Assembly (NCBI RefSeq): GCF_029439465.1
Contig: NZ_JAROAV010000033.1
Coordinates: 1-64,000 of the forward strand
From: Luteipulveratus flavus
GTDB lineage: Bacteria; Actinomycetota; Actinomycetes; Actinomycetales; Dermatophilaceae
Length of the DNA stretch: 64,000 nucleotides
Reading direction: 5' to 3'
The notes under the pieces are model-generated. The model saw only the letters and a program-made list of their open reading frames with translations. It did not search any database and was not told where the DNA came from. The position numbers and the translations under genes were made by a program. This document shows positions 33,849-42,800 of this stretch, piece after piece. How positions within the stretch are numbered: the first letter of the stretch is position 1; each line of letters begins with the position of its first letter.

Positions 33849-35486
33849 TCAGCAGCGGGTCGAGCCGGTCTCCTGGGTGACGGCGCCGTTGCGCGTGGCG
33901 ATCACGCCGTGCCAGCAACCGTTGGCCGACCGGTCGGTGAAGTCATGACTCGAGGCGCCCGTCGCCCGGCGTTGGTCGCGCGGCACGGTCGTGCTCCAGG
34001 TCGCCTCACCGGCGTACCGGTGGTCCCAGGTGTGCCACGCACCGCGGCTCGGTCCCTGCTTGCTCTCGTCGCTGCCGGTGTCGGCGAGCGAGATCTTCGT
34101 GGTCAGGTCACCGGCGTCGTCGATGTCGATGCGGCCGTCGAGCCGGTACCCGTAGCGGAACCGCTGGAAGGTCGGCACGCCGGGACCAACGGCCGTGCGG
34201 ACGAAGCCCTGGTCGGACATCGAGGTGCTCTGCCCGTCGGTGGTCTCCCCGTCGGACCAGAAGTGGTGCGTCCGCTCGCCGACGCTGCGCACCACGGTGG
34301 TCGTCACCGTCCCGCGGGAGGTGTGCACCTGACCGCTCGTGGTCAGCGAGTGGGAGCCGTCGAGATCGGCGGTGAAGTACGCACCGTCGCGGCCCACGGT
34401 GTTGGTGACGCTGGGCGCCGACTCCTCGACCGTCCGGACGGAGCCGGTCACCCGCGTGGAGCCCTCGTCCTGCCAGGAACGGAAGGCCGCCGGGACGTCC
34501 CAGCCGCCACCGTCCGCGCCGCGAACCTTGATGCTCACGCGGTGCGCTCTGCCGTCGGTCATCGTGCCGACGAACGGAGTGAGGTCTAGCTGGACCGGGG
34601 TGATGTCGAACGCGCGCGGAGCGGGCAGGACGTACCAGAGATAGGGGTTGGACCAGCCGCCGGTGTAGATGTGCGGGTACGGCGTCGCGATGCCCGCGAG
34701 CCGACCGTCCACGTACACCTGCAGCTCGCGCCACGGACCGTCGGCCGTGCGGCACCAGTAGTCGGGGTCGTCGCTCGTGGTGGGCGCTGCGGTGTACCAG
34801 AACTCCTCGCAGCCGCCTCCGGAGCCTGTCGCGTAGACGTCCGCGACGAGCCGCTCGGTGTTGGGCGCGACCGTGAGCGTGCCGTGGGTGTCGCCGGCAC
34901 CGCCGACCTCGTCGGCCAGCGGCTGGACCCGCTCCGCCGTCGTCGCCTTCGGCCAGACGGCCGACGTGCCGTAGAACGTGAGGTCGACGGTCACGTCGAG
35001 GACGCCGGTGTAGGTGCTGTCGACGGTGTTGCCCAGGTACATCTGCACGTCCTGAGGACTGCGCAGGAGCGAGGCGTACGCGGTCACGTCCCGCTCGACG
35101 GACCACTGGATCCCGTCGGCGGACGGCTCCGGCGTGCTGGTCTTGAAGATCGGCACTCCACCCACCTTCAGCCAGCCGAGCCGGTCGAACTGCCGCCCCT
35201 TCACAGCACCGTGCAGGGTGAGGACGACCTTGCTCCAGTCGCCCCGGCACGACGCCGGCGGGGCGAACGCGCTGCGGTACACGTTGTAGTCACGGAAGCC
35301 GTGGTCGACGATCCGGGTCGTGCAGCTCGCGGTGTCGGGCCGAGCGACCGGCTGGTCGGCCGTTCGCGGATCGGCGTGGTCGGACCCGAAGTACGGCGGC
35401 ACGGGGTCGGCGTGAGCGGTGGGGACGCCGGCGACGGACAGCGCGAGCGCGCCGGCGACAGCGGCCAGGGATCGGACGAATCTCAC
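33849..35486 (-). CDS. Secreted peptide-N4-asparagine amidase (PNGase A-like)
   Basis: The 545-residue product has a signal peptide (SLAAVAGALALSVAGVPTAHA) and the PNGase A pattern: CTTRIVDHGFRDYNVYRSAF, CRGDWSKVVLTLHG, GRQFDRLGWLKVGGVPIF, TSTPEPSADGIQWSVERDVT. PNGase A-type enzymes remove N-linked glycans from glycoproteins; most bacterial members are uncharacterised. Several cysteines suggest disulfides outside the cell. The GTG at 35486 with AGAGGA upstream is a better start than one 18 codons earlier. It is flanked by unrelated genes and is probably monocistronic. Confidence 0.85.
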   Translation of the reverse strand: MRFVRSLAAVAGALALSVAGVPTAHADPVPPYFGSDHADPRTADQPVARPDTASCTTRIVDHGFRDYNVYRSAFAPPASCRGDWSKVVLTLHGAVKGRQFDRLGWLKVGGVPIFKTSTPEPSADGIQWSVERDVTAYASLLRSPQDVQMYLGNTVDSTYTGVLDVTVDLTFYGTSAVWPKATTAERVQPLADEVGGAGDTHGTLTVAPNTERLVADVYATGSGGGCEEFWYTAAPTTSDDPDYWCRTADGPWRELQVYVDGRLAGIATPYPHIYTGGWSNPYLWYVLPAPRAFDITPVQLDLTPFVGTMTDGRAHRVSIKVRGADGGGWDVPAAFRSWQDEGSTRVTGSVRTVEESAPSVTNTVGRDGAYFTADLDGSHSLTTSGQVHTSRGTVTTTVVRSVGERTHHFWSDGETTDGQSTSMSDQGFVRTAVGPGVPTFQRFRYGYRLDGRIDIDDAGDLTTKISLADTGSDESKQGPSRGAWHTWDHRYAGEATWSTTVPRDQRRATGASSHDFTDRSANGCWHGVIATRNGAVTQETGSTRC

Positions 35487-35570
35487 GGCGGGTCCTCTCG
35501 GTGACGTGGTGGGGACGCTACCCCTCCACCGGTGCCCCACGGTGAGTTCCGGACGAGCCGTTCGCCGAGG

Positions 35571-36212
35571 CTAGGTCTGCGCGCGAAGCAGCAGGAGCTC
35601 CTGCTCGACGTTCTCCCGTGCTGCGGCCTCCCACCGGTCGCGGCCGTACGGCGTGGCGAACACGGCCGGCCGCCGCAGCAGGGACTCCAGGACGGCCGAA
35701 CGCCCCTGCGCGAACTGCTGGTCGGGGACCTCGGCGTACTCGGCGCGCACGTCGCGGACGTACTGCGCGTAGCGGTCCGGGTCGGCGGCCAGTATCCCCA
35801 GGTCGGCGTCGTACAGGACGTGTGCGGCGACGTCCTGCGGCGCGCTGTCGTGCGTCTGCGTACCCCGGACGAGCCGGGCGACCTCGGTGACCACGTCGGG
35901 ATCGAGGCCGGCCGACGACAGCCACGCCTCGGCGAGACGGGCGGACTGCTCCTCGTTCGAGATGCCGTCGGGCGGGTCGGGCCGGTAGACGACGTCGTGG
36001 AAGTACCCGGCCAACGTCACGATCTCCTCCTGCTCGGCGGAGATCGTCGTGGCAGAGCAGATCTCGGCGATCCGCGCCAGCACCTCGTCGAGATGGCGGA
36101 CGTCGTGGTAGCGCCGCCAGGGCTGCTCGTACGCCGCGACGATCCGTTCGCGCAGCACCGTCCCGTTGCCGAGCGGCCAGGCCCGGCGCACGCGGTCGGA
36201 CGAGACGCTCAT
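35571..36212 (-). CDS. HD-domain metal-dependent hydrolase
   Basis: The 213-residue product matches the predicted HD-superfamily phosphohydrolases: YHDVRHLDEVL (His-Asp metal site), LAGYFHDVVYRP (HD) and VLYDADLGILAAD (third ligand Asp). The substrate is unknown; relatives are thought to be nucleotidases. The ATG at 36212 overlaps the stop of the upstream gene (ATGA), so the two are cotranslated. Confidence 0.88.
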   Translation of the reverse strand: MSVSSDRVRRAWPLGNGTVLRERIVAAYEQPWRRYHDVRHLDEVLARIAEICSATTISAEQEEIVTLAGYFHDVVYRPDPPDGISNEEQSARLAEAWLSSAGLDPDVVTEVARLVRGTQTHDSAPQDVAAHVLYDADLGILAADPDRYAQYVRDVRAEYAEVPDQQFAQGRSAVLESLLRRPAVFATPYGRDRWEAAARENVEQELLLLRAQT

Positions 36213-36586
36213 CAGTCGGCGTAGGTGATCCGGGTCTGCAGCCGCCCGTCCGCGACGGTGGCGTCGATGTGAGCGAGGCGACGGCCGGGCGGCTGGTTCA
36301 CCAGCGGCGCCGCCAGGTCGTTCAGCTGCCGGATGAACGCCTTGCCGGTGAGCAGCGGCATGCCGTCGGAGACGAGCTCGACCCGGGTCACCCGCTGCAC
36401 CGTGTCCAGGTGGACCGTGGCCATCACCTGGTCGGCGTCGCCACCGAGGCGGCCCACCTCCTGCGCGCACTCGTCGCCGATGCGCTCCACGAGCTCCAGC
36501 AGGGCGGTCGGGTCCAACGGCGCGCCGCCCACCTCCTCGCGCTCGCGCGGGAGGTCCTTGGTCCGGTTCCAGAAGGCCACGGACAC
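36212..36586 (-). CDS. Hypothetical protein, translationally coupled to the HD hydrolase
   Basis: This 124-residue acidic protein has an N-terminal FWNRTKDLPREREE, a helical middle, and strands near MATVHLDTVQRVTRVELVSDG. No family is recognised. The start is a GTG at 36586; a second in-frame GTG two codons later is equally possible. The TGA overlaps the ATG of the HD hydrolase gene, pointing to a joint function. Confidence 0.65.
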   Translation of the reverse strand: MSVAFWNRTKDLPREREEVGGAPLDPTALLELVERIGDECAQEVGRLGGDADQVMATVHLDTVQRVTRVELVSDGMPLLTGKAFIRQLNDLAAPLVNQPPGRRLAHIDATVADGRLQTRITYAD

Positions 36587-36718
36587 ACCCTAGGGATTGC
36601 TGGCCGTCCGGCGCAGGAACTCGGGCGCGACGTTCGGTCCCGGGTCCGTCGCCTGTTGCCTCCGGTTCGAGGAACGTTCCCGTGGCAGACTCGGCGGATC
36701 GCTGCCGAAAGGTGCCCC

Positions 36719-37363
36719 GTGCCGTCGTCCGAGGTGATCGTGCGGCGCCGGTTCGTGTGCGTCGTCGCCACCCTCGTCGGTACGGCACTGCTGGCGCTCG
36801 CGCTGAGCACCCCACCCGGAAGTCCGCGCTTCTACCCGCTCGGTCTGGCGGTGGCGCTCACCTGGCTGGTGGGGGCCCTGCTCGCCGCGCCGGTACGGCT
36901 GGCCGGGCCCCGAGCGGGAGCGCCCACGCCGCCGGTCGTGGCGGGGCTGCTCACCGGTCTCGCCCTGTCCGCCGCCTGTGCGCTCGGCGTCCTCGTCCTC
37001 GCGCGGGTGGGGGCGGTGCACGAGGAGGTGAGCTCGGTGATCGACCTGGCCCGGCGTGGTCGGCTCGCGCTGGTGCTCCCACTCGCCGTGCTCACCGGCA
37101 CGGCCGAGGAGCTGTTCTTCCGGGGCGCGGTCTACGAGGCACTCCCCCGCGGCCGGGAGGTCGTGCTCTCGACCGTGCTGTACGCCCTCGTCACGATGGC
37201 CACGGGCAACCCGATGCTGGTCGCCGCCACGGTCGTGCTCGGGCTCCTGACCGCTCGGCAGCGGGCCGTCACCGGCGGGGTGCTCGCCCCGGTGATCACG
37301 CACGCCGTCTGGACGGTCTGCCTGGTGCTCGTGCTGCCGGCGGTGCTGGACGCCACCGCGTAG
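36719..37363 (+). CDS. CPBP family intramembrane metalloprotease
   Basis: The 214-residue product has about six membrane segments and the CPBP motif GTAEELFFRGAVYEAL (Glu-Glu-x3-Arg), with later HAVW (His) near the C-terminus. CPBP proteases (type II CAAX prenyl endopeptidase-like) cleave within membranes; the target here is unknown. The GTG at 36719 follows AAAGGTG at about 7 nt. It is convergent with zwf and divergent from the HD-hydrolase pair. Confidence 0.85.
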   Translation: MPSSEVIVRRRFVCVVATLVGTALLALALSTPPGSPRFYPLGLAVALTWLVGALLAAPVRLAGPRAGAPTPPVVAGLLTGLALSAACALGVLVLARVGAVHEEVSSVIDLARRGRLALVLPLAVLTGTAEELFFRGAVYEALPRGREVVLSTVLYALVTMATGNPMLVAATVVLGLLTARQRAVTGGVLAPVITHAVWTVCLVLVLPAVLDATA

Positions 37364-37378
37364 CCGGACCGGCCGCCG

Positions 37379-38872
37379 TCAGCGGTGCGACTCCCGCCAG
37401 GTCCGCTCGAACGGCAGCCGCCAGGCGTGCGGCGCGATGAGCTGGTGGATGGCGTTCGGGCCCCAGCTGTCCGGCGCGTACGACTTCACCATCGGCGGGT
37501 TCTCCAGCAGTGGGGCGGACCGCTCCCACAGGCTCTCGATGCCCTCCGAGGTGGTGAACAGCGTGTGGTCGCCGCGCATCGCGTCCAGGATCAGCCGCTG
37601 GTAGGCCTCCAGCACGTCGTCGGCCTCGGCGGTCTCCCGCGTCGCGAACTGCATCGACAGCTTCTCCAGGCGCATGCCCGGGCCGGGCCGCTTGCCGTAG
37701 AAGGACAGCGACAGCTTCGAGGCGTCCGCGAGGTCGAAGGTGAGGTGGTCCGGTCCCTGGGAGCCGACACCCGACCCCGCCGGGAACATGCTCTTGGGCG
37801 CCTCGCGGAACGCGATCGAGATGATCCGTTGGCCCTCGGCCATCCGCTTGCCCGTACGCAGATAGAAGGGCACGTCGGCCCAGCGCCAGTTGTCGATCTC
37901 GCACTTCAGCGCGATGAACGTCTCGGTGTCGGAGTCCGGCGACACCCCCGGCTCGTCACGGTAGCCGGCGTACTGGCCGCGCACGACGTGTCGAGGGTCG
38001 ATCGGCTGCAGCGAGCGGAAGACCTTGTTCTTCTCCTCGCTGATCGCGCGTGGCTCCAGTGCCGTCGGCGGCTCCATCGCGACGAAGGCCAGCACCTGGA
38101 GCAGGTGCGTCACGACCATGTCCTTGAACGCACCGGTCTGCTCGTAGAACTCGGCGCGGTTGTCCAGGCCGAGCGTCTCGGGGATGTCGATCTGCACGTG
38201 GTCGATGAAGGTGCGGTTCCAGATCGGCTCGAACAGGCCGTTGGCGAACCGGAACGCCAGGATGTTCTGCGCCGCCTCCTTGCCCAGGAAGTGGTCGATC
38301 CGGAAGATCTGGTCCTCGGTGAACGTCTGGTGGATCTCGTCGTTCAGCTCGATCGCGCTGGCGAGATCGGTGCCGAACGGCTTCTCCATCACGACCCGCG
38401 AGCCCTCGACCAGGTCGGCCTCGGACAGCATCTTGATGACCGCACGCGCCGCCTTCGGAGGCACGCTCAGGTAGTGCAGCCGCCGTACGTCCGTGCCGAG
38501 CTGCTCCTCGGCGTCGCGCACCGCGGACGCGAGGGCGTCGGGGCCGGCGCTCTGCGGGACGTAGCGCAGCCGGGCCGCGAACTCCTCCCAGTCGGCTCCC
38601 TCGACCGGCTTAGTGCTGAACTCGTCCAGCGCCTTGCGGGCGAACTGCCGGAAGCCCTCGTCGTCCATCTCCTCCAGCGAGGTGCCCACCACCTGCACGT
38701 CAGGGGTGAGGTCGGACAGCGTGAGGTGCGCGAGCCCGGGCAGCAGCTTGCGCCGGCCGAGGTCGCCGGTCGCGCCGAACAGCACGACCACGTGCGGCGC
38801 CGTCGGCTCGGTGTCGTACGGGCGGCGCGCACCCGGGTGCGGGTAGGCGATGCTCTCGTCATTGGCGCTCAT
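37379..38872 (-). CDS. zwf: Glucose-6-phosphate dehydrogenase
   Basis: The 497-residue enzyme oxidises glucose-6-phosphate with NADP+ in the oxidative pentose phosphate pathway. It has the dinucleotide motif VVLFGATGDLGRRKLLPGL, VVMEKPFGTDL, the active-site RIDHFLGKEAAQNI (near 190) and FYLRTGKRM. It starts at ATG 38872, just downstream of a strong hairpin that ends nrdJ. No opcA or tkt is seen next to it, which is less usual for actinobacteria, where zwf tends to sit in a pentose-phosphate cluster. Confidence 0.95.
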   Translation of the reverse strand: MSANDESIAYPHPGARRPYDTEPTAPHVVVLFGATGDLGRRKLLPGLAHLTLSDLTPDVQVVGTSLEEMDDEGFRQFARKALDEFSTKPVEGADWEEFAARLRYVPQSAGPDALASAVRDAEEQLGTDVRRLHYLSVPPKAARAVIKMLSEADLVEGSRVVMEKPFGTDLASAIELNDEIHQTFTEDQIFRIDHFLGKEAAQNILAFRFANGLFEPIWNRTFIDHVQIDIPETLGLDNRAEFYEQTGAFKDMVVTHLLQVLAFVAMEPPTALEPRAISEEKNKVFRSLQPIDPRHVVRGQYAGYRDEPGVSPDSDTETFIALKCEIDNWRWADVPFYLRTGKRMAEGQRIISIAFREAPKSMFPAGSGVGSQGPDHLTFDLADASKLSLSFYGKRPGPGMRLEKLSMQFATRETAEADDVLEAYQRLILDAMRGDHTLFTTSEGIESLWERSAPLLENPPMVKSYAPDSWGPNAIHQLIAPHAWRLPFERTWRESHR

Positions 38873-38897
38873 GCCAACGAATCCTGCCACCGACGAC

Positions 38898-38932
38898 GAT
38901 GGCCCGGAGCGCTCGCCGCGCTCCGGGCCATC
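38898..38932 (-). terminator. Terminator hairpin downstream of nrdJ
   Basis: A perfect 15-bp stem (GATGGCCCGGAGCGC with its complement) encloses a 5-nt loop, 13 nt after the nrdJ stop. The U-tract is poor, as is usual in high-GC actinobacteria. Confidence 0.75.
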
Positions 38933-38945
38933 GATCGTTCGGTGA

Positions 38946-41837
38946 TCAGCTGCAGCCGCTGGTGCTGCCGCAACCCTCACAGACGTAGCAGCTGCCCGCG
39001 GGGCGCATCTTCGTACCGCAGGTCAGGCACATCGGCGCGTCCGCGGCCTTGCCCTGGAACTTCTCCATCAGCTCGGCCGAGGAGTGGATCTCCGCGGAGA
39101 CCTCCCGTGCGTCGGCCGCACCGGCGCCGGACTTCACCTCGACGTCGGCCTTCTCGGCCTTGCGCGCCGAGGCCGGAGCCGCGGACTGCGAGTACGACTC
39201 GAGCTCGCCGGCCACGTCGTCACCGTCGGTGTCGTCCGTCGTCGACTCGGCGTACGAGCCGGTCTCCAGCTGACGGGCCCGCTCCTGGGCGGTGTGGATG
39301 CCCATGAACGAGCGCGTCTCGAAGTCCAGGTGATCCAGCGCCAGGCGACGGAACACGTAGTCCATGATGGACTGCGCCATCCGCACGTCCGGGTCGTCGG
39401 TCATCCCGGCCGGCTCGAATCGCATGTTCGTGAACTTCTCCACGTACGTCTCCAGCGGCACGCCGTACTGCAGCGCCACCGAGACCGCGACCGAGAAGGC
39501 GTCCATCACGCCGGCGAGAGTCGAGCCCTGCTTGCCGAACTTCAGGAAGATCTCGCCGAGCTCGCCGTCGTCGTGCACGCCGGCGGTGAGGTAACCCTCG
39601 GCGCCACCGACCGCGAACGAGGTGGTCTGGCTGCTGCGACGCTTCGGCAGACGCTTGCGGATCGGCCGGTACTCCACGACCTTCTCCACCGCGGCGACCT
39701 CAGCGGTCTTGGCCGGCGCGGGCTCCTGCTCCTTCTTGCCGTCGGACAGCGGCTGGCCGACCTTGCAGTTGTCGCGGTAGACCGCCAGCGCCTTCAGGCC
39801 CAGCTTCCAGCCCTGCAGGTGCACCTCGGCGATGTCCTCGACGGTCGCCGTCTCGGGCAGGTTGACCGTCTTGGAGATGGCACCGGAGAGGAACGGCTGG
39901 GTCGCCGCCATCATCCGGACGTGGCCCATCGGCGAGATGGCGCGCTGCCCCATGGCGCAGTCGAACACCTCGTAGTGCTCCGGCTTGAGCCCGGGCGCGT
40001 CGATGACGTGGCCCTTCTCGGCGATGTGCTCGACGATCGCTTCGATCTGCTCGTTCTGGTAGCCGAGCTTGGTCAGGGCGCGCGGGATCGTCTGGTTGAC
40101 GATCTGCATCGAGCCGCCACCGACGAGCTTCTTGAACTTGACCAGCGAGAAGTCCGGCTCGATGCCGGTGGTGTCGCAGTCCATCATGAAGCCGATGGTC
40201 CCGGTCGGCGCGAGCACCGACGCCTGGGCGTTGCGGTAGCCGTGCTTGGCGCCGAGCTCGATGACGTCGGTCCACGCCTGCGTCGCCGCGCGGTGGATCG
40301 AGCCGTCCATGACGTCGAGCGTGCGGACTTCGTCGTTGGCCGCGCGGTGCTTGCGCATGACCCGCTGGTGCGCCTCGGCGTTGCGGGCGTACCCCGCGTA
40401 CGCACCGACGACCCCGGCGATCTCCGCGGACCGCTTGTACGCGGCACCGGTCAGCAGCGAGGTTATCGCGGCGGCCAGGCTGCGGCCGCCCTCGGACTCG
40501 TAGCCGTGGCCGGTCGCCATGAGCAGCGCGCCGAGGTTGGCGTACCCGATGCCGAGCTGGCGGTAGTCGACGGTGGTCTTGCCGATCGCCTCGGTCGGGA
40601 AGTCGGCGAAGCAGATGGAGATGTCCATCGCGGTGATGACCAGCTCCACGACCTTCTGGAAGGTCGCGACGTCGAACGTGTCGTCTTCCTTGAGGAACTT
40701 CAGCAGGTTCAGGCTCGCCAGGTTGCACGAGGAATTGTCCAGCGACATGTACTCCGAGCACGGGTTGGACGCGGTGATGCGGCCCGTCTCGGGGTTGGTG
40801 TGCCAGTCGTTGATCGTGTCGTCGTACTGGATGCCCGGGTCGGCGCACTCCCACGCGGCCTTGTTGATCTTGTCGAACAGCTCGCGGGCGTCGACCTGGG
40901 TGATGACCGAGCCGTCGGCGCGCGAGGTCAGGCCGAACGTCGTGCCGTCCTCCACCGCACGCATGAAGGCGTCGCTGACACGGACGGAGTTGTTGGCGTT
41001 CTGGTACTGGACGGAGGTGATGTCCTTGCCGCCGAGGTCCATGTCGAAGCCGGCGTCCCGCAGCGCGCGGATCTTGTCCTCCTCGCGCGCCTTGGTCTCG
41101 ATGAACTCCTCGATGTCCGGGTGGTCCACGTCGAGGACGACCATCTTGGCCGCGCGACGGGTCGCACCGCCCGACTTGATGGTGCCGGCGGAGGCGTCCG
41201 CGCCGCGCATGAACGAGACCGGCCCGGAGGCGGTGCCACCGCTGGAGAGCAGCTCCTTGGAGGAGCGGATGCGCGAGAGGTTCAGACCGGCACCGGAGCC
41301 GCCCTTGAAGATGAACCCCTCCTCCTTGTACCAGTTCAGGATCGAGTCCATCGAGTCGTCGACCGAGAGGATGAAGCAGGCCGAGACCTGCTGCGGGCTC
41401 TTGGTGCCGACGTTGAACCAGACGGGTGAGTTGAACGCGAACACCTGGTGCAGCAGCGCCCAGGTGAGCTCGTGCTCGAAGACCTCGGCGTCCTCGTCGC
41501 TGCGGAAGTAGCCGTGGTCCTTGCCCGCCTTGACGTAGGTCAGCACGACGCGGTCGATGAGCTGCTTGAGGCTCTTCTCCCGCGCGTCGGTGCCGACGGC
41601 CCCCCGGAAGTACTTAGTCGTCACGATCGTCGAGGCGTTGAGCGACCAGAAGTCGGGGAACTCCACCCCGCGCTGCTCGAAGATCGTCTCGCCCGTCTTC
41701 CAGTTCTGCTGGACGACGTCGCGCGACTCCCACGTCACCTCGTCGTACGGGTGCACACCCGGGGTGGTGTAGATGCGCTCGACCTTCACACCCTTGCTCT
41801 TGCGACGTGCCTGGGACGTGCGCGCCGTCTCGGTCAT
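38946..41837 (-). CDS. nrdJ: Vitamin B12-dependent ribonucleoside-diphosphate reductase
   Basis: The 963-residue class II reductase makes deoxyribonucleotides without oxygen through adenosylcobalamin. It contains FKGGSGAGLNLSRIR, the active-site NPCSEYM near 357, SLNLLKF, LAPTGTIGFMMDCDT, and the redox-active C-terminal cysteines: CLTCGTKM followed by CYVCEGCGSTSGC. The start ATG at 41837 follows AGGGAG. It lies 23 bp downstream of nrdR in the same operon, under NrdR. An antisense frame of 781 codons overlaps it with no protein signature. Confidence 0.96.
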   Translation of the reverse strand: MTETARTSQARRKSKGVKVERIYTTPGVHPYDEVTWESRDVVQQNWKTGETIFEQRGVEFPDFWSLNASTIVTTKYFRGAVGTDAREKSLKQLIDRVVLTYVKAGKDHGYFRSDEDAEVFEHELTWALLHQVFAFNSPVWFNVGTKSPQQVSACFILSVDDSMDSILNWYKEEGFIFKGGSGAGLNLSRIRSSKELLSSGGTASGPVSFMRGADASAGTIKSGGATRRAAKMVVLDVDHPDIEEFIETKAREEDKIRALRDAGFDMDLGGKDITSVQYQNANNSVRVSDAFMRAVEDGTTFGLTSRADGSVITQVDARELFDKINKAAWECADPGIQYDDTINDWHTNPETGRITASNPCSEYMSLDNSSCNLASLNLLKFLKEDDTFDVATFQKVVELVITAMDISICFADFPTEAIGKTTVDYRQLGIGYANLGALLMATGHGYESEGGRSLAAAITSLLTGAAYKRSAEIAGVVGAYAGYARNAEAHQRVMRKHRAANDEVRTLDVMDGSIHRAATQAWTDVIELGAKHGYRNAQASVLAPTGTIGFMMDCDTTGIEPDFSLVKFKKLVGGGSMQIVNQTIPRALTKLGYQNEQIEAIVEHIAEKGHVIDAPGLKPEHYEVFDCAMGQRAISPMGHVRMMAATQPFLSGAISKTVNLPETATVEDIAEVHLQGWKLGLKALAVYRDNCKVGQPLSDGKKEQEPAPAKTAEVAAVEKVVEYRPIRKRLPKRRSSQTTSFAVGGAEGYLTAGVHDDGELGEIFLKFGKQGSTLAGVMDAFSVAVSVALQYGVPLETYVEKFTNMRFEPAGMTDDPDVRMAQSIMDYVFRRLALDHLDFETRSFMGIHTAQERARQLETGSYAESTTDDTDGDDVAGELESYSQSAAPASARKAEKADVEVKSGAGAADAREVSAEIHSSAELMEKFQGKAADAPMCLTCGTKMRPAGSCYVCEGCGSTSGCS

Positions 41838-41860
41838 GGTGGTGCTCCCTCTCCTCGTAC

Positions 41861-42361
41861 TCACTGATCGTCTCGCTGACCACTGACAGTGGCCGTGGTG
41901 TCCTCGGGCCTGCGCTGCGCCTCCAGGCGCAGCAGGCTGATGGCGGCCTCGAAGTCCTCGAGGGACTCGAAGGCCTGGTAGACGCTGGCGAACCGCAGGT
42001 AGGCGACCTCGTCCAGCCGGCGCAGCGGCCCGAGGATCTCCAGCCCCACGTCGTGGGCGTCGATCTCGGCCACACCCTTGGCGCGGATGGACTCCTCCAC
42101 CTGCTGGGCCAGCAGGGCGAAGTCGTCGTCGCCGACCGGCCGCCCTTGGCACGCCTTGCGTACGCCGGTGACGACCTTGGCGCGGCTGAACGGCTCGCTC
42201 GCACCGGACCGCTTGACCACGGTGAGGCTCGCGTTCTCCATCGTCGAGAAGCGCTTGCCGCAGCTCGGGCACTGGCGGCGCCGCTTGATGACGGTGCCGT
42301 CCTCGCTCGTGCGGCTGTCGACGACCCGGCTGTCGGTGTGCCGGCAGAACGGGCAGTGCAT
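41861..42361 (-). CDS. nrdR: Transcriptional repressor NrdR
   Basis: The 166-residue regulator senses the dATP/ATP ratio. It has the N-terminal zinc ribbon [17 protein letters not shown] with [10 protein letters not shown], followed by an ATP-cone domain ([20 protein letters not shown]). It represses ribonucleotide reductase genes; here it is coded first in the operon with nrdJ, so it would control its own level. Two NrdR boxes lie about 160-200 bp upstream. The frame extends 25 codons upstream of this ATG but the family start is MHCPFC. Confidence 0.96.
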   Translation of the reverse strand: MHCPFCRHTDSRVVDSRTSEDGTVIKRRRQCPSCGKRFSTMENASLTVVKRSGASEPFSRAKVVTGVRKACQGRPVGDDDFALLAQQVEESIRAKGVAEIDAHDVGLEILGPLRRLDEVAYLRFASVYQAFESLEDFEAAISLLRLEAQRRPEDTTATVSGQRDDQ

Positions 42362-42484
42362 GACGGCTCCTCTCGCCCTTCGCGTGGCTGCTGCGACGCC
42401 CACTCCACCCCCCGTGGTCAACGTCGGCGGGGGCATACGAATGCCCGGGCGACGGTGTGTGGAGATGGTCCCGACAGCGCCGCC

Positions 42485-42508
42485 TGTGGATAACTCTGTG
42501 GGTTATCC
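42485..42508. promoter_or_regulatory. DnaA box within an inverted repeat, nrdR leader
   Basis: TGTGGATAA at 42485-42493 is the exact reverse complement of the strong DnaA box TTATCCACA. It is part of GGATAAC-tctgtgg-GTTATCC (42488-42508), a 7-bp inverted repeat. Nrd promoters are DnaA targets in E. coli. Confidence 0.55.
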
Positions 42509-42524
42509 GGTGGACGACGTGGGG

Positions 42525-42568
42525 ACTAGATGTGGACGACTTACAGCGGTGTAACTACTAGATATAGG
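42525..42568 (-). promoter_or_regulatory. Two NrdR-box candidates 32 bp apart
   Basis: ACTAGATGTGG at 42525-42535 and ACTAGATATAGG at 42557-42568 (plus-strand reading) share ACTAGAT and start exactly 32 bp apart, three helical turns, the arrangement known for paired NrdR boxes. They lie directly downstream of the nrdRJ -10 element. Confidence 0.7.
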
Positions 42569-42569
42569 G

Positions 42570-42598
42570 ATCGTAGGTCGCGGGACGCGCACGTGCAA
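42570..42598 (-). promoter_or_regulatory. nrdRJ promoter
   Basis: On the minus strand TTGCAC (complement of 42593-42598), a 17-bp spacer and TACGAT (complement of 42570-42575) form a good sigma-70-type promoter. Transcription would begin within the first NrdR box, leaving a leader of about 200 nt. Confidence 0.65.
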
Positions 42599-42753
42599 GA
42601 TCCGCCCGACCGCACCTGTCGAGCGCTCGTAAACGTGCAGGTCAGCGCCTCGTCACCGGCGGGTCGAGCGGGCGTCGACGGCGTGTCGCCCTGCCTTCCG
42701 CCGACGCTGGGCCTCCGCTCGGCGCCGTCCGCGTCGGGTCGCCCCACACACGA

Positions 42754-42791
42754 CGGCGGCGGCGCGGGGAGCGATCTCCCCACCGCCGCCG
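42754..42791 (-). terminator. Terminator hairpin of the LysM gene
   Basis: A long GC-rich hairpin (CGGCGGCGG...GGGGAG, loop CGAT, CTCCCC...CCGCCGCCG, with a small bulge) lies 10 nt beyond the LysM gene stop. Confidence 0.6.
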
Positions 42792-42800
42792 CGCCGCCGA

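Larger units (their letters stand above)
42362..42800. other. Gene-free control region between nrdR and the LysM gene
   Basis: These 439 bp hold no convincing gene. From left to right they contain the nrdR 5' leader, a perfect DnaA box inside an inverted repeat (42485-42508), two NrdR-box candidates (42525-42568), the nrdRJ promoter (42570-42598), about 150 bp without recognisable signal, and the terminator hairpin of the LysM gene (42754-42791). No B12 riboswitch core was found in it. Confidence 0.7.

Noticed and set aside
39084-41429. 781-codon open frame antisense to nrdJ
   Set aside because: Composition is the Arg/Val/Leu/Gly pattern of shadow frames; nrdJ is unmistakable on the other strand.
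42362-42800. B12 riboswitch for nrdRJ
   Set aside because: The conserved cobalamin-riboswitch core was looked for on both strands and not found; NrdR boxes explain regulation.
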